A DNA stretch of 64,000 bases, from contig NZ_FNAU01000008.1 of NCBI RefSeq assembly GCF_900102025.1, positions 1 through 64,000 of the forward strand, read 5' to 3'. The notes beneath the pieces are model-generated. The model was given only the letters and a program-made list of their open reading frames with translations. It did no database searches and was not told where the DNA came from. Origin of the DNA: Actinobaculum suis (GTDB lineage Bacteria; Actinomycetota; Actinomycetes; Actinomycetales; Actinomycetaceae). Below, piece after piece: positions 1-7,477 of this stretch; within the stretch, counting starts at the first letter, position 1; every line of letters starts with the position of its first letter. A program made the position numbers and the translations under genes.

Positions 1-79
1 GGCAGAAGTAGAAGAAGAGTTTTGGACTAGCAACCCAAATCACGAGAGAATGGAAATCAAGGCAAATGCCTAGGAACAA

Positions 80-298
80 AACCCGGGGCACTTCACGGCC
101 GGTGCGTAGGGCGCGTGTGACTTCGAGTTTGAGGGAGCCTTTGGCTTGCACGTAGATGGCTTGGTAGATCGTTTCGTGGCAGGCATGCATAGCCTTATTA
201 TCCGGGAAAGTGCGCGTGAGCCAAGCAGATATTTGTTCCGGGCTCCAGTGTTTAGCGAGTTTGTTTTTCACGGCTCTAAAAAGGGCTGGGTTGGCTAG
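80..298 (-). pseudogene. IS30-family transposase fragment
   Basis: Read on the minus strand, this stretch encodes KHWSPEQISAWL, then CHETIYQAIYVQ, then RALRTGRE. These are the order and spacing of the central part of IS30-family transposases, whose helix-turn-helix region leads into the SHETIY motif. The similarity stops near position 80, where a different hydrophobic sequence follows, and no start codon or DDE catalytic core is present. It is therefore an internal remnant of about 73 codons, not an intact insertion sequence. Its upstream edge abuts the stop codon of the neighbouring membrane-protein gene, so the insertion may have trimmed that gene. The window edge prevents a view of whether more of the element lies to the left. 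Confidence 0.75.
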
Positions 299-708
299 GA
301 TTTTGGGTTGTTTGGGACGGCGTCGTCGTTCTTTCGTGGGTGGCGGCGATAGAAGTAGTCCGAAAGAAAGATGATGAAGAGGCCGATGAAGACACCATTA
401 AAGAACATCGACCATCCCCATTCGGTGATGGGGAGCACGAGCTCTTTCGCCGCGAACAACAACCCCAGAGGAACGCTCATCACGGCATCAAGTGCAAAGC
501 CACACGCACCCGTCACCGTTGTGGCAAGGGGACGCACACCCAGGTAAGCCGCCACGTAGATCACGCAGGCCACAGCAAGAAACCAGAGCGATAAGCCCGA
601 GTGTCCGCTGACTGCCTCCACCCCAAGGCCGGTGGCGAACCCACCACCAATGAGTAGCGCAAGCGTCAACGCGCGCGATGCCAGATCAGGGTACGAGCTC
701 AATCGCAT
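295..708 (-). CDS. hypothetical membrane protein, possibly truncated at its C-terminus
   Basis: A 137-residue protein with about four hydrophobic segments (roughly residues 12-32, 40-58, 62-88 and 98-118), a short basic N-terminus and a basic C-terminal tail (YRRHPRKN). An AGGAGG Shine-Dalgarno lies 6 nt before the ATG and fixes the start. No family is recognised. The reading frame ends exactly where the IS30 remnant begins, so the last residues may be a product of that insertion. It stands at the edge of a decayed mobile region with no obvious operon partner. Confidence 0.6.
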   Translation of the reverse strand: MRLSSYPDLASRALTLALLIGGGFATGLGVEAVSGHSGLSLWFLAVACVIYVAAYLGVRPLATTVTGACGFALDAVMSVPLGLLFAAKELVLPITEWGWSMFFNGVFIGLFIIFLSDYFYRRHPRKNDDAVPNNPKS

Positions 709-864
709 GTCTGCCTCCTATACTGCAACCAATTCTACGTAGCTCATAGACGAAGGGAATCGGACCTATGGATGATTCGCGCCCTGCGTGACGGTTGGGG
801 TGGGTCCGGTCCCGGATCGTATCGACGTCGGGGCGCGCCGCTCGCGTCAGTGCCTGCCCTACGG

Positions 865-1075
865 GTCGGAGGAGAAACATCGGGTCGCGCCATTGTTCTG
901 GATCTCTGAAGACAACCTGCCGGTACGGGTCGTGCGTGATCATGTCCCTATGGTTTTTGGCGGCGGCAGGGTTTTTGGAAACCGTGGAGGGTGATGTCGT
1001 CCACTACGTCCATATCGAAGCTCGCATCGAGCAACTCGGTGAATGCTTCGACATTCATGAGATTGCGTTCGACAG
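865..1075 (+). pseudogene. phage terminase large-subunit remnant, frameshifted
   Basis: In one frame (about 865-950) the sequence reads FWISEDNLPVRVVRDHVP. After a shift near 950 another frame reads GFLETVEGDVVHYVHIEA and then LGECFDIHEIAFD. Together these follow the nuclease-domain region of HK97-type phage terminase large subunits, which typically have FWIPE..., RDRVPYD.W...G.L..TEGNVVDY and F.I.EIA.DRW. Upstream text (VPDRIDVGA, near 830) may be the degraded DLS metal-site strand. The frameshift and the absence of any start or ATPase half make this a pseudogene. It indicates that a prophage or phage-derived element once occupied this site. Confidence 0.65.
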
Positions 1076-1110
1076 CCTTATTTGGTGGGCAGATCGATAT
1101 GGCGTGATTA

Positions 1111-1139
1111 GTGCTCCCCGCGCAGGCGGGGATGAGCCC
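1111..1139 (+). repeat. solitary type I-E CRISPR-like repeat
   Basis: The 29 nt starting GTGCTCCCCGCGCAGGCGGG match the actinobacterial type I-E repeat pattern, with a perfect TCCCCGC/GCGGGGA stem around GCAG and a GATGAGCC tail. No second copy follows at repeat-spacer distance (about 61 nt on either side), and no cas gene is in the window. It is therefore a lone repeat, not an array. Confidence 0.7.
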
Positions 1140-1534
1140 CGGCGCGCTATCCGCGCTCAGCTCACCCCGCTAGGTGTCTGATTTCTCAGTCCAACTAATG
1201 GGGAGCAGTTCAACACGTGGAGGGGCATGAGGAAGCTGGAAAATTGGAGTATTGGAGCACTCTGACGCTTGATGGCTGCGTGCTTTTTGGCTCCCGTAGC
1301 AGTTACGTACTAATCTGGTCCTACCAGTACCGGCTCGCCACGTCTTCGGATGTGGTCAGAGCCGGTCATCATGTGCCGAGGGTGTCCTATCGGAACAGAG
1401 AGGCCAGGCCTCTGGCGCAATCGTGACCTAGTGCGTGCTCGGCATCAGTGTGCTATCATGGATGTCAACACGACCGGTTCCGCTGCCCATCTCGGGAGTC
1501 CAGGGCCGGTCTCTTTCTATCTTCACGAGGCCGC
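1140..1534. other. non-coding or decayed stretch without recognisable gene
   Basis: Short frames exist but none has a credible start, ribosome site or recognisable product. The stretch lies between the orphan CRISPR repeat and the Abi remnant and is probably further decayed mobile DNA. Confidence 0.4.
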
Positions 1535-2020
1535 ATGGGGACAAAGCCGTTCAAGAGCTATGAAGAACAGGTCAGCATCCTCCAGTCACGAGGATTAGGC
1601 ATCGACGATCCGGCTCATGCTGCCGAAGTTCTGCGCACACATAACTATTATCGGTTATCGGGTTACTGGCACTCGATGCATCAAGTAGATCCCCAAACAC
1701 GTACGGCACTCGATGTTTTCAAGGACGGCGCCACCCTCGATCTTGTCCTCGCGCTCTACGACTTCGATGCTCGATTGCGTCACGCGGTTTTTGCGAACCT
1801 TGCTCCCATAGAGCTAGCGATCCGTTCATTGCTGGGCTACCACCTCGGGGCACTTGACCCCCTGATTCATCTCGATGCATCGAAGCTCAATGCCACCGCG
1901 AGCAATCCTTCAAAGCGCACTAAGGGCGCTACTGACAGCATGTTGCTACCGACCAAGACGAGTACACCAAACAGATCAAACGCATCGAGGCCGACTACAA
2001 CCACGCCACCAACCGATTGA
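1535..2020 (+). pseudogene. Abi-family (Abi_2 / AbiD-F type) protein, 3' truncated
   Basis: From ATG 1535 the product begins MGTKPFKSYEEQVSILQSRG and continues with NYYRLSGYWHSM and DFDARLRHAVFANLAPIE. This is the conserved N-terminal half of Abi_2 (PF07751) proteins, a HEPN-related family linked to abortive phage infection. Full-length members are about 300 residues. Here recognisable sequence ends near position 1893 (HLDASKLNATA), and the last 40 or so codons read out of frame through a serine recombinase tail. The gene has thus been cut and fused by a deletion. The conserved R...H-type region is partly present, but function is doubtful. Initiation further upstream at 1448 is possible but unsupported. 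Confidence 0.75.
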
Positions 2021-2218
2021 CGAACCTGGAGACGCAGATCAACGAGCGCCAAGTCAAACACAAGGCCTTGCTCACGGCATACGACCAACTCTCAAGCGCA
2101 CCGATTAGCGCGTTCCAGCCAACCCAGTGGACAGCCTTGATCGACCACGCCATCGTCAGGGGGAGAGGCCATTGAGTTCTTCTTCCGCGACGGGCGCAGG
2201 ATCACCATCGACCTGTAG
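1936..2218 (+). pseudogene. C-terminal tail of a large serine recombinase, frameshifted
   Basis: The frame starting near 1936 reads DQDEYTKQIKRIEADYNH, then a coiled coil with LTNLETQI, then FQPTQWTALIDHAIV. After a frameshift at the G run 2159-2163 it resumes as GEAIEFFFRDGRRITIDL and a stop at 2216-2218. Removing one G restores a continuous ending. A coiled coil followed by a W..L.DH....I.F.F.DG.. strand is the usual C-terminus of large serine recombinases carried by phages and conjugative elements. The catalytic and zinc-ribbon parts are absent, replaced by the truncated Abi gene. Confidence 0.7.
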
Positions 2219-2237
2219 AACTGTTCCGCATAGCTGA

Positions 2238-2259
2238 GCCCGCCTCATATGAGGCGGGC
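2238..2259. terminator. hairpin, possible terminator after recombinase remnant
   Basis: A perfect stem GCCCGCCTCA/TGAGGCGGGC with a 2-nt centre, followed by ATTTTC. It has the form of a weak intrinsic terminator for the mobile-element remnant. It could also serve the tRNA on the other strand. Confidence 0.5.
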
Positions 2260-2405
2260 ATTTTCATGCCCGTAACTAGCCGTCGCTCAACCCGCCAACG
2301 CTCTGACTAGGGAAAACACGAACTCGCCGACGCTTGCCGAGATCTAGGCCCCTTAGGGCATACTCGCTAAACGCAACCCCGGCCTTATCAAATGCGACGT
2401 CATAG

Positions 2406-2479
2406 TGGAGCGGGTGACGGGAATCGAACCCGCCTCTGCAGCTTGGGAAGCTGCCGTTCTACCGATGAACTACACCCGC
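2406..2479 (-). tRNA. tRNA-Gly (anticodon CCC)
   Basis: The minus strand folds as a complete cloverleaf: acceptor stem GCGGGTG/CACCCGC, D-loop with TTCATCGGTAGAA, anticodon stem GCAGC/GCTGC around loop TTCCCAA (anticodon CCC), T-arm GGCGGGTTCGATTCCCGTC, discriminator T and an encoded CCA end. The anticodon arm is the same as in E. coli glyU. It decodes GGG. The decayed integrase region beginning about 190 nt away makes it a candidate past integration site, although large serine recombinases do not usually target tRNA genes. Confidence 0.95.
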
Positions 2480-2787
2480 AAGCAGTAAAACTGCAACGAG
2501 CAACGAGCTAAAACCGCTGCCCAGCTCGAATAGCCACTAAAGCCATCGAAACTTACTGCCGCAGCTAAAAGCTCGCGCTGGGATAAGAGTGTACCGGTTC
2601 GCCGCCCAATGAGCAAAATGTAGTTGCGCACGCCCTACGCCCACGTTCCGCGCGCCGTCGTCTTGCGCAATCCAGTGCCCACGTCCAGCGCGCCCAACCC
2701 GCATCCCGCGCACCCAGCCCGCACACGCCGCGCCCGCACCTCGAAACGTGCGGCCACAAACGGCCTAAATGTGCCAGAATCGAAGGC
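2480..2787. other. intergenic, tRNA promoter region
   Basis: Between divergently transcribed tRNA-Gly and dcd. No gene is visible: the frames on both strands have C-rich biased sequence and no start context. The promoter of the tRNA should lie here on the minus strand, but no box is convincing. Confidence 0.4.
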
Positions 2788-3387
2788 GTGCTACTGTCTG
2801 ACGTTGATATTTACGAGTACGTGAAGGCGGGCGAGATTACTTTGGATCCTTGGGATCCGAAGATGGTGCAGCCCTCGTCCATTGATATTCACTTGGACCG
2901 TTTTATCCGGCTTTTCGATAACCACCGCTATCCGGTGATCGACCCTGCCGAACCGCAGGAAGAGCTCACGCGGCTGGTGGAAGTGCCGGCCGATGGGGAT
3001 TTCGTGCTCCACCCCGGAGAGTTTGTGCTCGGCTCTACTTACGAACAAGTAACGCTCGGCCCCGGCGTCGCCTCCCGTTTGGAAGGTAAATCCTCCCTGG
3101 GCCGGCTCGGGCTGCTCACTCACTCCACCGCCGGGTTCATCGACCCCGGTTTTTCCGGGCACGTGACCCTCGAACTGTCTAACACCGCCACGATGCCGAT
3201 CCGCCTCTACCCGGGCATGAAGGTCGGCCAACTCTGCTTCTTCCAGCTATCGTCTCCAGCCCGCCGCCCGTACGGCGCCGGTGCGGAAGGTTCGCGGTAC
3301 CAAGGTCAGCGCGGCCCCACCGCCTCGCGTTCGTACCTTAATTTCCACCGGATCGACGTCGGCAACCACCCGCTCGACCCCGCCTAA
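2788..3387 (+). CDS. dcd: dCTP deaminase (possibly bifunctional dCTP deaminase/dUTPase)
   Basis: A 199-residue protein of the dUTPase-fold dCTP deaminase family, which converts dCTP to dUTP, or in the bifunctional form straight to dUMP, in thymidylate synthesis. Visible family motifs are [11 protein letters not shown], the substrate loop [32 protein letters not shown] with the catalytic glutamate, [10 protein letters not shown], and the C-terminal [12 protein letters not shown] lid. Length fits the family (about 190). The GTG at 2788 has no Shine-Dalgarno but follows CAGAAT with a 7-nt spacer, suggesting leaderless transcription. Mono- versus bifunctional activity cannot be decided by eye. 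The stop codon is the first triplet of a 16-bp tandem array. Confidence 0.93.
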   Translation: MLLSDVDIYEYVKAGEITLDPWDPKMVQPSSIDIHLDRFIRLFDNHRYPVIDPAEPQEELTRLVEVPADGDFVLHPGEFVLGSTYEQVTLGPGVASRLEGKSSLGRLGLLTHSTAGFIDPGFSGHVTLELSNTATMPIRLYPGMKVGQLCFFQLSSPARRPYGAGAEGSRYQGQRGPTASRSYLNFHRIDVGNHPLDPA

Positions 3388-3464
3388 CGTAACGCGGTAG
3401 TAACGTAGCGCGGTACTAACATAGCGCGGTACTGACGTAGCGCGGTACTAACGTAGCGCGGCGC
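3385..3464. repeat. 16-bp tandem array, five copies, starting at dcd stop codon
   Basis: Units begin at 3385, 3401, 3417, 3433 and 3449 with consensus TAACGTAGCGCGGTAC. The first TAA is the dcd stop. The sequence is not seen elsewhere in the window. Confidence 0.9.
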
Positions 3465-3474
3465 TCCCGGGTGC

Positions 3475-3564
3475 CGGCGTCCCGCACGTGCACCTAACGT
3501 TGTCCTAGAAACATTCGCCGCGGCGGGGCAACTTCCGCGGCGTCCCGCACGTGCACCTAACGTT
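3475..3564. repeat. 27-bp direct repeat pair
   Basis: Two identical copies, at 3475-3501 and 3538-3564, contain CCCGCACGTGCACCTAACG and are separated by 36 nt. The centre GCACGTGC is palindromic. The remaining leader to 3756 has CTAATTACC twice and presumably the promoter of the antiporter operon, but no clear -35/-10 pair. Confidence 0.85.
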
Positions 3565-3756
3565 ACGCTCCGGCCTAATTACCAGCTAATTACCGGACCC
3601 TTTTCTTCTCACACACTATGGCTTTCAAAGCGCTCTGCACATAAAATGGTACGGTAATTTGCTCCGCTACCACCTGGGAGCACCGCACACCGAAAACACT
3701 AAAACCGCACGCAAAGCGCATATAAAACCGCACACCATGTACGCACTGGGAGGGCC

Positions 3757-6700
3757 ATGCCAGTTCTACTTCCGCTATTTTTCTTAGGTGCCCTGTGCGC
3801 GCCGCTGATCATGAGCCGCGGGAGGGGAGGCTTTGCGGCGCTCTCACTCATTCCGAGTGCTGCGTTCATTTGGCTTCTCACGCTCATTCCCCGTACTGCC
3901 CGCGGCGATTTTTATACCGTAGACATCCCGTGGATCCCGCAAATCGGGCTCAACTTAGACATTCGGATCGACGTCCTTTCCCTCGTGCTCGCGCTCATTG
4001 CTTCCGGAGTGGGCGGGGTGGTGCTGTTCTACTCGGCACGCTATTTCAGCCGGGAAGCTTCCTATCTGGGGCGGTTCGGTGCGATTTTCCTCGCCTTCGC
4101 GGGCGCTATGCTCGGCCTGGTAACCACGGATAACACGCTGGCCCTATACGTGTATTGGGAACTCACCACCATTTGTTCCTTCCTGCTTATCGGCCACTAT
4201 TCCGACCGTGCTTCTTCGCGCCGCGCCGCCGTGCAGGCCCTCGTGGTCACTACTTTTGGCGGGCTCGCCATGCTTGCGGGCATTGCGATTTTGGGGGAGG
4301 CCGAAGGTGGATCTTATTCCGCGGCGGCCCTAATTGAAGCCGCGCAAACTGGCCGCCTCGCCCCGCAACAGCCGGGCCTCATCACCGCGGCCATTGTGCT
4401 CCTACTGTTGGGCGCGCTTTCCAAATCGGCGCTCATACCTTTCCACTTCTGGCTACCCGCGGCCATGGCCGCACCCACCCCGGTTTCGGCGTATTTGCAC
4501 GCCGCTTCCATGGTGAAAGCCGGCGTTTACTTGGTGGCACGCTTCGCCCCCGGGTTTGCGAGTAACCCGGTGTGGCATTGGTTGGTCACGATAACCGGCG
4601 TCGTTACCTTGCTCCTGGGCGGCTACCGGGCCCTCAAACAAACCGATATCAAACTGGTAATCGCTTTCGGCACGGTTTCCCAGCTGGGGCTCATCATGCT
4701 TTTCGTGGGTTACGGCGAACCGACGATGCTACTTGCCGGGATGATGCTTCTGCTCGGCCACTCGCTATTCAAATCCGCACTATTTCTTTCCGTGGGGGTT
4801 GTGGACGTATGCACCGGCACGCGTGACCTGCGCGAACTTTCCGGCGTGGGTAAGCAAATGCCGAAGGTGGCGATTTGTGCGGCGCTGGCAGATATGTCCA
4901 TGATGGGCCTGCCACCCTTTGCCGCTTTCGTGGCCAAAGAAGCCGCCCTCACCCACCTGTGGGGCGGCACGCTGGCAGATACGCTCGTGCTTCTCGGCAT
5001 CGCCGCCGGTTCGGCCCTCACCGTGGCCTATGGTCTGCGTTTTTGGTGGGGTGCGTTTATGAGCAAACCGGGCGTAGCGCCGACGCCGGTGCGGCACGCT
5101 TCCTACGTTATGGTGATACCCGTTGCGGTGCTTTCCCTGCTCGGGCTGGTAGCCGGCTTGGCCACCGAGCCGCTCAATAAATTCCTTTCCGTACATATCG
5201 ACCAGTACGTGCCGGCCGGTTCGTACGGCGAACTACATTTGTGGAGCGGTATTACCGGGCCGTTTGTGCTGACTCTCGCCATTATTGCCGCCGGGATTGC
5301 GATCTTTGCGGTGCGGGAACGGTGGACGGCGTGGGGCCGCGCGCACCGCTTCCCGCTTTCCATGGAAAGCATTTACCACCGGATTATTTCCTCGCTGGAA
5401 CGCGGCTCGACGATCGTCACCTCCCGCACCCAAACCGGTTCCCTGCCCGGCTATGTACAAACGATTTTCTGGACCCTCGTGATCGGCCTGCTGGTAGCGA
5501 TCGCGGTGGGAGCGCCAATTTTGCCGGAAGGCGTGCGGGCGTGGGATGGCTCAGTGCAAGCCCTGGTAGCAATCGTGGGTTGCGGGGGCGCCATTTTGGC
5601 GGCCCGGGCCCGCCACCGCCTGAAGGCCGTGATCCTCATGGGCGTGGCCGGGTACGCGGTGGCCCTCACCTACGAACTGTATGGTGCCCCGGATTTGGCA
5701 CTCACCCAGGTGCTTTCCGAAACCCTTACCCTCGTGGTATTCGTGTTGGTTTTGCGCCGCATGCCGATCTATTTTTCTTCCCGACGCCGCCACCGGTTCC
5801 AGGTGCGCCGCATCGCTTTGTCAGTATTAGTAGGCGTGCTCTTTGCCGGCCTGGCCATGCTCATGGCCGGCGCGCGCATCCACGCCCCGGTTTCGCAGAA
5901 TTTCGCGGCGGAAGGTTTCAGCTTCGGCTACGGCAAAAACATCGTGAATGTGACGCTGGTGGATATTCGCGCGTGGGATACCATGGGCGAAATTTCCGTG
6001 ATCGTGGCAGCCGCCGTCGGCATTGCTTCCCTCCTCTTTATTAGGGACCGCGCCGGCGGTACCGATCGGCTCCGTAACGTACTGGGCCTTTACAACGAAA
6101 ACCGGAAGCAACAGCAAGAAGAAATGGCCCGCGATCCGCAAAGCTACCTGATGCACGCGCTCCGCCGGGACGAAAACGAACGGAAAGAGGGGAGGGGTCG
6201 GCGCTGGTTGGCTTCAGACCGGCGCCCGGGCGTCACCAGCCGGCCGATCATGTTACAGATCGGCACCCGCGTGGTATTCCATTCGATCATTATTGTTTCC
6301 CTATTCTTCCTGTTCTCCGGGCATAATCTGCCCGGCGGCGGATTTGCGGGCGGACTGCTGGCCGGTATCGCCCTGGTATTGCGATACTTGGCCGGCGGCA
6401 GATTCGAACTCGGCGTGAGCTTGCCAGTACTGCCCGCGCATTTGACGGGCTTTGGCCTGGCACTTGCCACCCTGGCCTGCCTGGCCCCGATCGTGCTGGG
6501 TGGCACGCCCCTGCAAACTGCGCGCGTAGACCTAAACATCCCGATCTTCGGGGACGTACATTTCACTACCGCACTAGTTTTCGATACCGGGGTCTACCTG
6601 GTGGTGCTCGGGCTCGTGCACGAAATCTTGCGTTCCTTGGGCGCCGAAATTGACAGGCACGGCGAACGCGAAGCCGGGCTCTTGCCAACCGAACCGCGGC

Positions 6701-6936
6701 TGGTACCGGCCGCCGATTCCCGGCGAGACCTGCGCGAAGAAATGCAATCACACGAAGAAGCGCGGCAGCGCGCCAAAACCATGGGCACCTACTCGCCGCT
6801 CCCATCCCGCGCGAAAGGTAGCGGCGCGAACGGTAGCGCTGGCGGCACGCCCGCGAAGGCGACCGCTACGGCAACCGCGAACGGTAACGCGCCCACCGAA
6901 CCCACCCCCAGCGAAACAGGAGGAAACCGTGACTAG
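3757..6936 (+). CDS. mnhA: Mrp/Mnh antiporter subunit A fused to subunit B
   Basis: A 1059-residue polytopic membrane protein that starts the Na+(K+)/H+ antiporter operon. Residues about 110-430 are the complex-I-like proton-pumping core, with the key glutamate in LYVYWELTTICSF and the lysine in GALSKSALIPFHFWLPAA. A DUF4040-like MbhD/E region follows (about 600-670). Residues about 825-960 are a complete MnhB domain (RPIMLQIGTRVVFHS, FSGHNLPGGGFAGGL). A and B are thus one chain, as in several actinobacterial and staphylococcal-type relatives. The C-terminal 80 residues are Ala/Thr/Gly/Asn-rich and disordered. The ATG is preceded by GGGAGGG. The 3' end overlaps mnhC by 8 nt. Together with C-G it would exchange cations for protons and help alkaline, salt or bile tolerance. 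Confidence 0.93.
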   Translation: MPVLLPLFFLGALCAPLIMSRGRGGFAALSLIPSAAFIWLLTLIPRTARGDFYTVDIPWIPQIGLNLDIRIDVLSLVLALIASGVGGVVLFYSARYFSREASYLGRFGAIFLAFAGAMLGLVTTDNTLALYVYWELTTICSFLLIGHYSDRASSRRAAVQALVVTTFGGLAMLAGIAILGEAEGGSYSAAALIEAAQTGRLAPQQPGLITAAIVLLLLGALSKSALIPFHFWLPAAMAAPTPVSAYLHAASMVKAGVYLVARFAPGFASNPVWHWLVTITGVVTLLLGGYRALKQTDIKLVIAFGTVSQLGLIMLFVGYGEPTMLLAGMMLLLGHSLFKSALFLSVGVVDVCTGTRDLRELSGVGKQMPKVAICAALADMSMMGLPPFAAFVAKEAALTHLWGGTLADTLVLLGIAAGSALTVAYGLRFWWGAFMSKPGVAPTPVRHASYVMVIPVAVLSLLGLVAGLATEPLNKFLSVHIDQYVPAGSYGELHLWSGITGPFVLTLAIIAAGIAIFAVRERWTAWGRAHRFPLSMESIYHRIISSLERGSTIVTSRTQTGSLPGYVQTIFWTLVIGLLVAIAVGAPILPEGVRAWDGSVQALVAIVGCGGAILAARARHRLKAVILMGVAGYAVALTYELYGAPDLALTQVLSETLTLVVFVLVLRRMPIYFSSRRRHRFQVRRIALSVLVGVLFAGLAMLMAGARIHAPVSQNFAAEGFSFGYGKNIVNVTLVDIRAWDTMGEISVIVAAAVGIASLLFIRDRAGGTDRLRNVLGLYNENRKQQQEEMARDPQSYLMHALRRDENERKEGRGRRWLASDRRPGVTSRPIMLQIGTRVVFHSIIIVSLFFLFSGHNLPGGGFAGGLLAGIALVLRYLAGGRFELGVSLPVLPAHLTGFGLALATLACLAPIVLGGTPLQTARVDLNIPIFGDVHFTTALVFDTGVYLVVLGLVHEILRSLGAEIDRHGEREAGLLPTEPRLVPAADSRRDLREEMQSHEEARQRAKTMGTYSPLPSRAKGSGANGSAGGTPAKATATATANGNAPTEPTPSETGGNRD

Positions 6937-7477
6937 TTCACTTACTCTCGTCATTATGTGCGGCGTGCTGGTCGCGGTTGGTGTCTACCTGCTTATGGAG
7001 CGTTCGCTCACCCGCGTGGTACTCGGCATTTCCTGCCTGGGCAACGGGGTGAATATTATGTTCCTCATCGCGGGTGGGCGGGCCGGTAACCCGCCTTTCG
7101 TGGAGCAAAGCCAACCAGATTCGTGGTCGGATCCGCTGGTGATGGCCATGATGCTCACCTCGATCGTGATTACCTTGGCCACCACGGGCTTCCTGGCCGC
7201 CATGGCCTACCGCACTTGGCAGTTGCGGGATAACGACGAAGTGCGTGACGACGTAGAAGATCGCGCCATCGCCCTGCGCTCCGAAATCAGCGGGCACGTA
7301 GACGAAAGGTCCGAGGCCGGTACCGATCTGGAACAAACTTCTGAAGAGTTCCGGGACGAAACCGAAGGTTCGGAAAGTTTCTTCAAACCCGCTGGCCGCG
7401 TGGTGCGCCGGTGGGTGCGCCGGCAAGGCGTTATTTCTAATCCGGATGCAACCCGCGGCACGGAAGGGCGGCGATGA
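6929..7477 (+). CDS. mnhC: Mrp/Mnh antiporter subunit C
   Basis: A 182-residue NuoK-like subunit with three membrane helices in its first 110 residues (LVIMCGVLVAVGVYLLMERS; VVLGISCLGNGVNIMFLIAG; ALDP-region equivalent DPLVMAMMLTSIVITLAT). Typical MnhC proteins are about 110-120 residues. Here an acidic then basic tail of about 65 residues follows (DEVRDDVEDRAIALRSE to RRWVRRQG). The start is GTG 6929 after AGGAGG. Longer upstream frames would overlap mnhA widely and lack homology. Translationally coupled on both sides (8-nt and 4-nt overlaps). Confidence 0.92.
   Translation: MTSSLTLVIMCGVLVAVGVYLLMERSLTRVVLGISCLGNGVNIMFLIAGGRAGNPPFVEQSQPDSWSDPLVMAMMLTSIVITLATTGFLAAMAYRTWQLRDNDEVRDDVEDRAIALRSEISGHVDERSEAGTDLEQTSEEFRDETEGSESFFKPAGRVVRRWVRRQGVISNPDATRGTEGRR

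Noticed and set aside
1111-1180. A CRISPR array
   Set aside because: Only one repeat is present; no repeat is found at one repeat-spacer distance in either direction, so it is reported as a solitary repeat.
5241-6044. Second-frame open frame (267 codons) inside mnhA
   Set aside because: Arg/Gly/Pro-rich shadow of a conserved membrane protein, with no start context.
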